Origin: Bacillota bacterium
GTDB taxonomy: Bacteria; Bacillota; Clostridia; Clostridiales; Clostridiaceae
Length of the DNA: 23,345 nt
Direction of reading: 5' to 3'
Assembly (NCBI GenBank): GCA_023451395.1
Contig: JAEXZL010000064.1
Span: forward strand, 1 to 23,345
Of the stretch, positions 13,931 to 22,299 are shown in pieces (the stretch's first letter is position 1; each line of letters starts with the position of its first letter). The notes beneath the pieces were generated by a model. That model had not been told where the DNA came from and made no database searches. It was given only the letters and a program-made list of their open reading frames with translations. The translations under genes and the position numbers were made by a program.

Positions 13931-14104
13931 ATGGATGTTTCAAAGGTATTTGATGAAATACAGGCTAGGATGATGCTTAGAAGCCAGATACACCAAAACT
14001 TTAATCTTATCTGCCTTCCCAGGAAGAAAGAAGTAAAGTCTGCGGGAGGGAGTAAATGTAAATATAAGCCCAGCAGTATAGTATATTTAGATAAGCTTCA
14101 ATAA
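13931..14104 (+). CDS. Small basic hypothetical protein, 57 residues
   Basis: ATG at 13931 follows GGGGGA by seven bases and encodes a 57-residue basic, soluble product with two Cys (residues 28 and 43). The sequence starts MDVSKVFDEIQARMMLRSQI and ends SSIVYLDKLQ. A TTGACA (13839-13844) with TAAATG (13862-13867), or a TATAAT at 13880-13885, could be promoter elements. A hairpin terminator follows within 31 bases. No family was recognised. The upstream stretch 13634-13930 shows nothing else. Confidence 0.5.
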   Translation: MDVSKVFDEIQARMMLRSQIHQNFNLICLPRKKEVKSAGGSKCKYKPSSIVYLDKLQ

Positions 14105-14131
14105 ATGCTTTTATAAATAAGAAAATAAGAA

Positions 14132-14170
14132 AAAGAGGACTGATAGGAATATACCTGCCAGTCCTCCTTT
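14132..14170. terminator. Bidirectional terminator
   Basis: GAGGACTG (14135-14142) pairs with CAGTCCTC (14159-14166), with a small inner AGG/CCT stem. On the minus strand it runs into TTTTTC, ending the pirin gene. On the plus strand it ends the 57-aa ORF. Confidence 0.75.
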
Positions 14171-14189
14171 AATATGCTTCTATAAACTA

Positions 14190-14897
14190 CTATAATAAAT
14201 TTTCCTTTTCCATCTCTATAATAAGATAATGAGAAGCTTCTGTAGCCTTTAATGTCAAATCCTCTTCTATGGCCTCTAAGGCATCTTTAGGATTTAGGTT
14301 TTCTTTATTTATAAGGGAGCTGCCTTCTATCTGAACAAGATAAGCCTGCCTTCCTTCGCCCAAAGGAAAGGTGATTTCTTCATCCTTGGAAAGCTCTAGG
14401 GCGTAGATATTTGCATCTTGATTTATCTTAATAGGAGCATTGCCTTGCTTAGAGGATACTAAATGCAGCCACTTATTCTTCCTATCCTCAGCATTGAAGT
14501 GATAGTCACCATAGCTTGGAGTATAGCCTTTCTTATCTGGAAAAATCCATATCTGAAGAAGTCTAAGTATGTCCTTTCCATTATTATATTCGCTGTGGGT
14601 AACCCCTCTACCGGCACTCATATATTGAACATCTCCACGAGTAACAGTTCTCTCATTTCCCATGCTGTCACTATGAGTTAGTTCGCCATCTATTACATAG
14701 GATATTATCTCCATATCTCTGTGAGGATGAGGATCAAAGCCATATCCTCCTTCAATCAAATCATCATTTATAACTCTTAAAACACCAAAATTAATATTTG
14801 AAGGGTTATAATACTCTGCAAAGGAAAAATGAAATATGCTATCCAGCCAGCCATGATTTCCTCTTCCCATTTTTTTGTTATCTATTTTTCTAATCAA
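14190..14897 (-). CDS. Pirin family protein (YhhW-like bicupin)
   Basis: This 235-residue cytosolic bicupin has a complete pirin metal site: H57 and H59 in DPHPHRDMEI, and H101 and E103 in GRGVTHSEYN. These positions equal those I recall for E. coli YhhW, which has quercetin 2,3-dioxygenase activity in vitro. The GELTHSDSMGN loop (71-81) is also typical. The C-terminal cupin has no metal ligands, as usual. The physiological role of bacterial pirins is unsettled. It is a single gene, with a start supported by AAAGGAGTG upstream of the ATG. Confidence 0.88.
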   Translation of the reverse strand: MIRKIDNKKMGRGNHGWLDSIFHFSFAEYYNPSNINFGVLRVINDDLIEGGYGFDPHPHRDMEIISYVIDGELTHSDSMGNERTVTRGDVQYMSAGRGVTHSEYNNGKDILRLLQIWIFPDKKGYTPSYGDYHFNAEDRKNKWLHLVSSKQGNAPIKINQDANIYALELSKDEEITFPLGEGRQAYLVQIEGSSLINKENLNPKDALEAIEEDLTLKATEASHYLIIEMEKENLL

Positions 14898-15204
14898 AAT
14901 AAGTCACTCCTTTAAAAAACTATTTAGTTTATATATTCCCATCATCAGAAAATACTATTATTTTGCATAATAGACACAAGTCTCTATAGATGAGTGATAT
15001 AAATATAATAACAATTAATTAGTTAATAAGTTTTAGTAAGTAAATTATCTCACAGCATTGCAAATAAGTCAATTAATAAGCTGTGAACAAAAATATATGA
15101 AAATAAGCAAAAAGCATTTTTATATTGTCTAAGTTATTTTGAAATATTTATAATAAATGTTATAATTTGTATTGTAAAATATTAAGTGGTGAAGGGAGAA
15201 TATT
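14898..15204. other. Divergent promoter region (pirin / S41 protease)
   Basis: These 307 AT-rich bases contain no supported ORF. A plus-strand promoter TTGAAA (15139-15144) with TATAAT (15161-15166, 16-base spacing) fits the S41 protease gene. I see no distinct operator. Confidence 0.5.
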
Positions 15205-16467
15205 ATGAAAGGAAAGCTAAAAAGAAAAGTGCTGTTTGCTATTATTCTTTTAATGATGGCAGTACTCTTTGGCTGTTCCATAGTTGAAGAAAATGATGGT
15301 AATATACTTACTTCAGAGGAAAAACTTGAGGATTTTCAATATATGTATAAAATTATTGAAGAAAATTACCCTTATATTGAGGTCAATAAGCGTCTTAATA
15401 ATGTGGATTGGCTTGCAAATAAGGAAAGTTACGAGGAAAGTATTATAAAGACTAATAATGATAAAGACTTTTTTAAAGCTTTACAGAAAATACTTCGTGA
15501 CCTGCATAATGGACATGTTTATATGGAGGATAAGAATACTTATCAATATGTTTTAAAGACTTATAAAAAGGCTGCCAGTGATTATGAAGCAAATGATATT
15601 ATGATAGATTATAATGTATGGGTTAGGGAACTGGAAAAGGAGAGAACTATAGACAGGTATGGAAAAGCACCAGAGGCGGATAAAGATGCTGATAAAATAT
15701 CTAAGGAAGTCATTGAGGGTAATATAAAAAAGGATATCATAGAAAAGGATAAGCTTGCTTATTTAAGAATAGGGAGTTTTAATCATTTTAACATTGATAA
15801 GGATGTGCCTGAAATTAAGGAGTTTTTAAAGGAAGTTAAGGATTATCCCGGTCTAGCTATTGATATCCGTGGTAATAGCGGAGGCAGTACTTATTTTTGG
15901 AATGAAATAGTACAATTCCTTCTTAGTGAACCAGTGGAGCATAAAACCTTTGCAGCTTATAGAGGGGGCACTTTTGTAGAGAATTTTATCTATAATGCTC
16001 AGGGCAAAGGTTATGAGCGTATTGAGCCAATAGAAAAGCTTAGGGAATATAATCTGTCTAATCTCCCTGAGGAAATATATAGTGATTTTAAGTATTTTGA
16101 AGAGTGGGTGGATACTTTAACTCCTAGTAATGACAGCATCAAATATAAGGGGAGGATATTTCTCCTTGTAGATAATGTAGTTTTTTCTACTTCAGAAGCC
16201 TTTTCTGTCTTTGCAAAGGATACTGGTTTTGCAACGCTAATAGGAGAGCGGACAGGAGGAGATCGCATAGGAGGAGACCCAGCGGTTTGCTCTTTGCCTA
16301 ACAGTGGTTATGTTTTTGCATTTACTAAGGAATTAGGCCTAAACTATTCTGGTGAGGGGAATTTTGAACATAAGACAACACCGGAATACCAGGTGGATGC
16401 TGCAATTTATAATGATCTGAAAATTGATAAGGCTGTTAAAAAGGCACTGGAGCTTTTAGATAATTAA
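15205..16467 (+). CDS. S41-family serine protease-like lipoprotein
   Basis: This 420-residue protein carries a lipoprotein signal with lipobox VLFGC (Cys24), so it should be tethered outside the membrane. The S41 domain is seen as DLHNGHVY (99-106, candidate catalytic His), the DIRGNSGG loop (220-227) and VVFSTSEAF (325-333), with Ser328 aligning with the S41 nucleophile. The C-terminal-processing-protease Lys is not present: the GERTGGDRIGG stretch (347-357) has no Lys. This fits the tricorn-like Ser/His S41B group rather than CtpA. No PDZ domain is evident. The substrate is unknown. It is monocistronic and followed by a terminator. Confidence 0.82.
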   Translation: MKGKLKRKVLFAIILLMMAVLFGCSIVEENDGNILTSEEKLEDFQYMYKIIEENYPYIEVNKRLNNVDWLANKESYEESIIKTNNDKDFFKALQKILRDLHNGHVYMEDKNTYQYVLKTYKKAASDYEANDIMIDYNVWVRELEKERTIDRYGKAPEADKDADKISKEVIEGNIKKDIIEKDKLAYLRIGSFNHFNIDKDVPEIKEFLKEVKDYPGLAIDIRGNSGGSTYFWNEIVQFLLSEPVEHKTFAAYRGGTFVENFIYNAQGKGYERIEPIEKLREYNLSNLPEEIYSDFKYFEEWVDTLTPSNDSIKYKGRIFLLVDNVVFSTSEAFSVFAKDTGFATLIGERTGGDRIGGDPAVCSLPNSGYVFAFTKELGLNYSGEGNFEHKTTPEYQVDAAIYNDLKIDKAVKKALELLDN

Positions 16468-16493
16468 AAGGACGGGGGTATCCCGTCCTTTTT
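16466..16493. terminator. Bidirectional terminator between convergent genes
   Basis: AAAAGGACGGG (16466-16476) pairs with CCCGTCCTTTT (16482-16492). It overlaps the stop codons of both the S41 gene and the alarmone synthetase gene. Confidence 0.8.
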
Positions 16494-17229
16494 AAACCAC
16501 TTTGAAAGTTTTATTCTCGTTTTTTAATTCCTCGTCTTTTAATTCTTCTTCATCCAAATGCTCAAGGGAATTATATATTGACTGCATCTTTAAATCCGTA
16601 GAGGATATTACATCAGCACATTCTTGAAGCTCTCGAGTTATGGAAAGAGGAATTTTCTCAGAAGATTTATATCTTAGCTGGTGTTCAAGGCTGGCCCAAA
16701 AGTCCATAGCCATGGTTCTAATTTGAATTTCAACAGGTACCACAGTTTTTCTATCTGAGAAGTATACTGGTATCTTTACCACTAAATGAAGACTTCTATA
16801 GCCGTTAGCCTTCGGATTCTTTATGTAATCAATCTCTCTAATAAGTGTTATATCATCCTGGGACTTAAGAAGTTTAGCTATGGTATATATATCTTGAATA
16901 TAGGAGCATACCACTCTAACTCCAGCTATATCCATAAGATTTACCTTAGCGGATTCTATGCTTACCTCATATCCCTTTCTTTGAAGCTTTTTAATAATGC
17001 TTTCAGGAGATTTTAGCCTAAACTCTATATGATGAATAGGATTTCTTTTGTTTTTAAATTGAAATTCATCATCAAGGATTTCAAGCTTAGTGCTTATTGC
17101 TCTAATGGCAGCTGTATATTGGTTCTGCATTTCAGTGTAGCTTATGCTCATTTGGGCAAGCGTATCTACATCAACCTGTCCTTCCATACCTTTTAGATTA
17201 TCAAAAGGGATAGATTTTTTTGTCATCAT
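16492..17229 (-). CDS. Small alarmone synthetase (YwaC/RelP-like)
   Basis: This 245-residue cytosolic protein is a single RelA/SpoT nucleotidyltransferase domain without hydrolase or TGS/ACT domains. Visible motifs are HHIEFRLKSPESIIKKL (66-82, with the ATP-binding R71 and following Lys residues), DIAGVRVVCSY (100-110), NPKANGYRSLHL (138-149, the G-loop Tyr stacking GDP/GTP) and VEIQIRTMAMDFWASLEHQL (166-185). It would transfer pyrophosphate from ATP to GDP or GTP, making (p)ppGpp. The sequence pattern is closer to my memory of B. subtilis YwaC (RelP, SAS2) than to RelQ. An acidic C-terminal tail (HLDEEELKDEELKNE) is extra. The ribosome site GGAGGA precedes a double ATG. Confidence 0.88.
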   Translation of the reverse strand: MMTKKSIPFDNLKGMEGQVDVDTLAQMSISYTEMQNQYTAAIRAISTKLEILDDEFQFKNKRNPIHHIEFRLKSPESIIKKLQRKGYEVSIESAKVNLMDIAGVRVVCSYIQDIYTIAKLLKSQDDITLIREIDYIKNPKANGYRSLHLVVKIPVYFSDRKTVVPVEIQIRTMAMDFWASLEHQLRYKSSEKIPLSITRELQECADVISSTDLKMQSIYNSLEHLDEEELKDEELKNENKTFKVV

Positions 17230-17418
17230 TTTTTTATTCCTCCGTTTATTATGTTACTGGCTACATTTTGATTATAGTATTTATATGTGAAGTACATATG
17301 AATTCTTAAAGCAAAAATATTATAAATTTTATTTTTGTATGAAAACTTTTGCAATTCACATTCAATTCATATAAGTAGCCTATTATATTTAAGTCGTGAA
17401 TAGGAATATATATTTATA

Positions 17419-17446
17419 TTGAGCTTTTATTTTATATTATTATAAT
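17419..17446 (+). promoter_or_regulatory. Promoter of the ABC exporter operon
   Basis: TTGAGC (17419-17424) and TATAAT (17441-17446) are separated by 16 bases, inside the 320-base gap upstream of the exporter. The start would be near 17453. Confidence 0.6.
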
Positions 17447-17469
17447 ACGAAAGTAAATTATCTTCGTAT
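17445..17469. promoter_or_regulatory. Candidate operator of the ABC exporter operon
   Basis: ATACGAA (17445-17451) and TTCGTAT (17463-17469) form a perfect 7-bp inverted repeat with an 11-base spacer overlapping the -10 and the predicted start site. Further short palindromes follow (AACTATAGTT, then TCACTTAGTGA). A repressor site or a 5' RNA hairpin is possible. No regulator gene is adjacent. Confidence 0.4.
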
Positions 17470-17549
17470 ACTCTGTGATAAAAACTATAGTTTCACTTAG
17501 TGATTATTATTTAATTAGTATGCAATCTTAATGAGAAAGGATGACATTG

Positions 17550-19787
17550 ATGAGAAAAGTTCTAAAATATCTAAAGCCCTATAGTCTTCCTATAATTTTA
17601 TCTTTTATTTTGCTTTTTGGTCAGGCTATCAATGAGCTTAGCCTTCCAAGTCTTATGTCTGATATAGTTAATGTTGGAATTCAGCAAGGAGGTATTGAAG
17701 AAACCTCACCTAAGGCTATTAGTGAGAATGGCTTTAACCTTCTTAGCTTTTTTATGAGCAGTGAGGATAGAGAGCTTGTAAAGGATAGCTATACCTTGGT
17801 TACTGGTTCTTCTTCAGAGGCAGATAAATATATTGAAAGCTATCCAAAGCTTTCTAAGGAGAATATTTATGTTAAAAACTCCTTAAGTGAAGAGGAAGAG
17901 AATATTTTAGGAAATATCTATGGTAAAAGCCTCTTTGCCTTTATGGATTATATGGAAGGTTTAGCAAAAGCTCAAGGAGGACAAGGTGGAAGTACTGATA
18001 GCTCAAAGAGCATAAGCACTGAAAATCTAGATTTTGAAGAAATTTATAAGATGCTTCCAATGCTTCAGCAGCTTCCTGAGGAGACTTTTACTTCTTCTAT
18101 AGAATATGCAGAAGGTATGGATGAGAGCTTTTATTCCCGAGTAACCCCTGTGGTTATTCAGTCCTTCTATAAGGAACTTGGAGTGGATACCGAAGCTATA
18201 AGAAATACCTATATTTTAAAGACCGGTGCAATTATGCTTTTAGTAACTCTTCTGGGAGCTCTTGCCACAATTGCTGTAGGCTTTTTTGCCGCTAGGATAG
18301 GAGCAGGAGTTGCAAGAAAAATAAGAAGAGATGTTTTCAGAAATGTTGAGAGCTTTTCTAATAATGAATTTGATAAGTTTTCTACTGCTTCATTAATAAC
18401 TAGAACCACAAACGATGTAACTCAGATCCAGATGCTTATTGTCATGGGACTTAGAATGCTTTGTTATGCTCCTATTATGGGGGTTGGGGGTATAATTATG
18501 GCCCTTAGAAAAAGCGTATCTTTAAGCTGGATTATAGCTGTGGCAGTTATAGTGATGATTGGTCTCATAATGGTTGTTTTCTCAGTGGCTATGCCTAAGT
18601 TTAAGCTTATCCAAAAGCTTGTTGATAAGTTAAACCTTGTAACCAGAGAAAACCTAAGCGGTATGATGGTAATAAGAGCCTTTGGGAATCAGTCCTATGA
18701 AGAAGAACGTTTTGAAAAGGCAAATAAGGATTTAACCAGCACCAATCTATTTGTTAACAGAACTATGGCTTTTATGATGCCTACAATGATGTTTATTATG
18801 AATATGGTTACCCTTGTTATTGTTTGGGTAGGAGCTCATCAGATAGAGCAAGCAACTATCCAGGTTGGAGATATGATGGCTTTTATGCAGTATGGTATGC
18901 AGATTATATTCTCCTTCCTAATGATAGCGATGATGTTTATTATGGTTCCAAGAGCCAGTGTTTCTGCTGTACGTATTTCAGAGGTTTTAGAGACAAAACC
19001 GGAAATTGTTGATTGTGAGAACCCTGTTCTTTTAGGGGATAATGTAAAAGGACTTGTGGAGTTCAAGGATGTAAGCTTCCGTTATCATGATGCAGATAAC
19101 GATGTTATAGAAAAGGTAAGTTTCACTGCAAAACCTGGACAGACTACGGCCTTTATTGGTTCTACAGGCTCAGGAAAATCTACTTTAATCAATTTAATCC
19201 CTCGTTTTTATGATGCCACTGAGGGTAAGATACTAATTGACGGTATAAACATAAAGGATATACAACTTAAGGAGCTTCGTGACAACATTGGATACATTCC
19301 TCAAAAAGGGGTGCTTTTCTCAGGAGACATAGCTTCAAATATCCGCTATGGTAAAGAGGCTGCCACTGATGAGGACCTTAACCTGGCTGCAGAGATAGCT
19401 CAGGCCTCAGAGTTTATAAATACTAAGGAAGAGGGCTTTGCCACTCACATATCTCAAGGGGGCTCAAATGTCTCTGGTGGACAGAAGCAGAGAATATCAA
19501 TAGCAAGAGCTTTAGTTAAAAAGCCACCTATATATATCTTTGATGATAGCTTTTCAGCCCTGGACTTTAAAACTGATGCGGCCTTGAGAAAAGCTCTTAA
19601 GGAATATACTGGTGATTCCACAGTGCTTATAGTTGCTCAAAGAATCAGCACTATTATGACTGCAGAACAGATAGTAGTTTTAGATGAAGGTAAGGTAGTA
19701 GGAATCGGTACACATAAGGATCTATTAGAGACCTGTCCTACCTACAGAGAAATTGCTCAGTCACAGCTTTCAGAGGAGGAATTATAG
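17550..19787 (+). CDS. Heterodimeric ABC exporter, degenerate-site subunit
   Basis: ATG 17550 is preferred because GAGAAAGG ends at 17540. An in-frame ATG at 17541 abuts it. The 745-residue protein has a type IV exporter membrane domain followed by an ATPase domain. About 170 polar residues (about 45-220) are inserted between the first and second membrane helices, making it longer than usual half-exporters (about 580). The ATPase motifs are Walker A GSTGSGKST (537-545), signature VSGGQ (641-645), Walker B ending D665-D666 (Asp at the catalytic Glu position) and Gln697 in place of the H-loop His. This is the TM287/BmrC-type non-hydrolytic partner. Its gene ends directly at the start of the second subunit, so it is an obligate pair. 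The substrate may be drugs, lipids or peptides and is not determinable. Confidence 0.88.
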   Translation: MRKVLKYLKPYSLPIILSFILLFGQAINELSLPSLMSDIVNVGIQQGGIEETSPKAISENGFNLLSFFMSSEDRELVKDSYTLVTGSSSEADKYIESYPKLSKENIYVKNSLSEEEENILGNIYGKSLFAFMDYMEGLAKAQGGQGGSTDSSKSISTENLDFEEIYKMLPMLQQLPEETFTSSIEYAEGMDESFYSRVTPVVIQSFYKELGVDTEAIRNTYILKTGAIMLLVTLLGALATIAVGFFAARIGAGVARKIRRDVFRNVESFSNNEFDKFSTASLITRTTNDVTQIQMLIVMGLRMLCYAPIMGVGGIIMALRKSVSLSWIIAVAVIVMIGLIMVVFSVAMPKFKLIQKLVDKLNLVTRENLSGMMVIRAFGNQSYEEERFEKANKDLTSTNLFVNRTMAFMMPTMMFIMNMVTLVIVWVGAHQIEQATIQVGDMMAFMQYGMQIIFSFLMIAMMFIMVPRASVSAVRISEVLETKPEIVDCENPVLLGDNVKGLVEFKDVSFRYHDADNDVIEKVSFTAKPGQTTAFIGSTGSGKSTLINLIPRFYDATEGKILIDGINIKDIQLKELRDNIGYIPQKGVLFSGDIASNIRYGKEAATDEDLNLAAEIAQASEFINTKEEGFATHISQGGSNVSGGQKQRISIARALVKKPPIYIFDDSFSALDFKTDAALRKALKEYTGDSTVLIVAQRISTIMTAEQIVVLDEGKVVGIGTHKDLLETCPTYREIAQSQLSEEEL

Positions 19788-21713
19788 ATGAGTTCAAGAA
19801 ATGAAAAGAAATATAATGCTTCCGGGACCGGTGGCAGAGGCCCTGTGGGAGGAAGAGGTCATGGGCCTATGGGCGGACCCATGGGAGCTATGGCAGGAGG
19901 TGCAAAGGCTAAGGATTTTAAGGGAAGTGTTAAAAAGCTTACGGCCTACCTCTCTGTATATAAATATAGGATTTTTGCTGTAGTTCTATTTGCTATTTTC
20001 TCAGTAGTGTTTACGATACTTGGACCTAAAATACTAGGTAAGGCTACCGATGAGCTTTTTAAAGGAATTATGGGAAAGCTAACGGGAACTGGAACAGGAA
20101 TAGATTTTCAGAGGATTTTTCAAATACTTCTAATCCTTGGGGTTTTATATCTTATAAGTGCAGGATTTTCTCTGCTTCAAGGATTCATAATGACTGGGGT
20201 GACTATGAAGGTTACCTATAATCTAAGAAATGATATTATTAAGAAGATAAATAGAATGCCCTTAAATTACTTTGATGGAACCAGTCACGGTGAGGTGCTC
20301 TCCAGGGTAACAAATGATATAGATACCCTTAGCCAGAGCTTAAATCAGAGTGTTACCCAGGTGATAACCTCCTTAACAACTGTAGTGGGTATTCTGGCAA
20401 TGATGCTGTCAATAAGTGTAAGACTTACATTAGTGGCACTTTTGATTATTCCTGTATCCTTCATACTCATACTTATTGTGATTAAAAGGTCTCAGAAGCA
20501 TTTTAAGAATCAGCAAAAGTATCTGGGACATGTTAATGGGCATATAGAGGAAATGTATGGCGGACATGTGGTAATGAAGGCCTTCAATGGTGAAGAAAAC
20601 TCAGTTAAAAAGTTTGATGAGTTTAATGACACCCTATATGTATCTGCTTGGAAGTCTCAATTTTTATCAGGGCTTATGCAGCCAATGATGGGTTTTGTAT
20701 CTAACCTTGGTTATGTAGTTATATGTATATTAGGAGGCTGGATGGCAGCTTCTGGAAGTTTAAATGTTGGTGATATTCAAGCTTTTATACAGTATGTGAG
20801 ATCCTTCACTCAGCCTATAGCTCAAATAGCTAATATCTCAAACATTCTTCAGCAAACTGCTGCTTCTGCAGAAAGGGTTTTTGAATTCTTGGAGGAAGAA
20901 GAGGAGATTTCTGAGGAGGTTAAAGTTAAGGTTGCCACTGCAGAACAGGAAACCTCAGAGGGAGTAGTTAGGGTTTCTGGCAATGTAGAATTTAAGAATG
21001 TTCACTTTGGATATAATAAAGATAAAATTATAATCAATGATTTTTCTGCCAGAGTTAGAGAAGGTCAGAAGATTGCTATAGTTGGACCTACTGGAGCAGG
21101 CAAGACTACAATAGTTAAACTTCTAATGAGATTTTATGATGTAAATGACGGTAGTATTTTAATTGATGGCCATGATATTAGAGATTTTTCTAGAGATGAT
21201 TTAAGGTCTCTCTTTGGAATGGTTCTTCAGGATACCTGGCTATATAATGGCACCATAAAGGATAATATTAAATACGGTAATTTAGAAGCCTCTGATGAAG
21301 AGGTAAGGAAAGCCGCAAGGGCAGCCCAGGTAGATCACTTTGTAACTACCCTTCCAGGAGGCTACAATATGGTATTAAATGAAGATGCAAGCAATGTATC
21401 CTCCGGTCAGAAGCAGCTTCTAACCATTGCAAGAGCTATACTTTCAGATCCTAAGATATTAATTCTTGATGAAGCCACAAGCTCTGTTGACACTCGTACA
21501 GAGGTGCTCATTCAAAAGGCTATGGATAATTTAATGAGGAACAGAACCAGCTTTGTAATAGCCCATAGACTTTCCACTATAAAAAATGCTGATCTTATAT
21601 TATGCATGAAGGATGGAGATATTGTTGAGCAAGGAACTCATGAAGAGCTAATTAAGGAAAATGGCTTCTATGCTAAACTCTATAACAGCCAGTTTGAAGG
21701 TGCTACTGCCTAA
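19788..21713 (+). CDS. Heterodimeric ABC exporter, catalytic subunit
   Basis: This 641-residue partner starts immediately after the TAG of the first subunit, with AGGAGG inside the upstream gene, so translation is coupled. A Gly/Pro/Met-rich tail (about residues 14-38, GGRGPVGGRGHGPMGGPMG) precedes six membrane helices and an ATPase domain. The motifs are Walker A GPTGAGKTT (433-441), Walker B D561-E562 with the catalytic Glu intact, H-loop His593, but signature VSSGQ (537-541), where the second-position Gly is Ser. Combined with the first subunit this gives one canonical and one degenerate ATP site, as in TM287/288, BmrCD and LmrCD. Its job is export across the cytoplasmic membrane. The substrate is unknown. 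A strong hairpin follows at 21781-21820. Confidence 0.9.
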   Translation: MSSRNEKKYNASGTGGRGPVGGRGHGPMGGPMGAMAGGAKAKDFKGSVKKLTAYLSVYKYRIFAVVLFAIFSVVFTILGPKILGKATDELFKGIMGKLTGTGTGIDFQRIFQILLILGVLYLISAGFSLLQGFIMTGVTMKVTYNLRNDIIKKINRMPLNYFDGTSHGEVLSRVTNDIDTLSQSLNQSVTQVITSLTTVVGILAMMLSISVRLTLVALLIIPVSFILILIVIKRSQKHFKNQQKYLGHVNGHIEEMYGGHVVMKAFNGEENSVKKFDEFNDTLYVSAWKSQFLSGLMQPMMGFVSNLGYVVICILGGWMAASGSLNVGDIQAFIQYVRSFTQPIAQIANISNILQQTAASAERVFEFLEEEEEISEEVKVKVATAEQETSEGVVRVSGNVEFKNVHFGYNKDKIIINDFSARVREGQKIAIVGPTGAGKTTIVKLLMRFYDVNDGSILIDGHDIRDFSRDDLRSLFGMVLQDTWLYNGTIKDNIKYGNLEASDEEVRKAARAAQVDHFVTTLPGGYNMVLNEDASNVSSGQKQLLTIARAILSDPKILILDEATSSVDTRTEVLIQKAMDNLMRNRTSFVIAHRLSTIKNADLILCMKDGDIVEQGTHEELIKENGFYAKLYNSQFEGATA

Positions 21714-21780
21714 GAAATATCTAAAAATTTTAGGGAATTAGTTCTGATATAAACAATAGAAGCATAAAACTAAGAATAGA

Positions 21781-21820
21781 AATAAGGGTTCTCTTAATAT
21801 AATTTAAGAGGACCCTTATT
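21781..21820. terminator. Hairpin terminator after the ABC exporter operon
   Basis: AATAAGGGT (21781-21789) and CTCTTAA (21791-21797) pair with TTAAGAG (21804-21810) and ACCCTTATT (21812-21820), 17 positions with one T-G wobble. The stem is very strong, but the T-run after it is weak. Confidence 0.65.
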
Positions 21821-21858
21821 AATAATTTATACAAATAGAAATATAAGGTATAATATAT

Positions 21859-22190
21859 ATGCACCAAAAAAATATAATTAATAGACACCAAAAAAATATA
21901 ATTAATAGACACCATAAACTATATTAATAAACACCTTAAAATTATAATAATATGCAATTTAAAATTATATTAGATATTAACCTTAAAAATATTATTTATA
22001 TGCACTATAAAACTCTAATTAGTACACACCTTAAAGCAATAATAATATGCATCTTAAAATTATAATAATATGCAATTTAAAACTATATTAGATATTCACC
22101 ATAAAACTATAATTAGTATAAACAATAAAAAAACTATATTCCTATGCAGCTTAAATATAATAAATATTTACCTTATTAATTCAGGGGGTA
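21859..22190. repeat. Degenerate tandem repeat array, about 14 units of 24 bp
   Basis: The unit is roughly TGCACCTTAAAATTATAATTAATA. The CACC-equivalent position recurs at 21862, 21886, 21910, 21932, 21955, 21979, 22003, 22027, 22050, 22073, 22097, 22121, 22147 and 22169, that is every 22-26 bases, mostly 23-24. The first two units are nearly identical and later ones diverge. Most units hold a TATAAT- or TATATT-like string at the same phase. It fills most of the 481-base gap between the exporter operon and the lipid kinase, and no supported ORF lies in the gap. The unit is the reverse complement of the array at 966-1100. Confidence 0.8.
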
Positions 22191-22194
22191 GCCT

Positions 22195-22299
22195 ATGCTT
22201 ATGAAAGCTATGAGAGAAATAAGTTATCTGCTGGTTCTTAGGAATTATTACTGGTTATATAAGAGAGGTTTGATTGTATGTGTAAAAAAATGTTGTTAA
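22195..22299 (+). CDS. Possible 34-codon upstream ORF
   Basis: ATG 22195 follows a GGGGG ribosome site (22183-22187) and encodes 34 residues, MLMKAMREISYLLVLRNYYW at the start and Cys-rich at the end. Its last 22 bases overlap the start of the lipid kinase gene in another frame. It could be a small membrane-associated peptide, or a leader whose translation opens or blocks the kinase start. It is unrecognised and could also be chance. Confidence 0.4.
   Translation: MLMKAMREISYLLVLRNYYWLYKRGLIVCVKKCC

Noticed and set aside
21730..21915. Minus-strand frame starting MVSINYIFLVSINYIFLV with an internal 8-residue repeat.
   Set aside because: It is a by-product of two 24-bp units of the AT-rich repeat array, whose period happens to equal eight codons. 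It has no ribosome site, and the period drifts in the rest of the array.
21859..22190. CRISPR array.
   Set aside because: Units are contiguous at 22-26 bp with no unique spacers, are degenerate throughout, and no cas gene is near.
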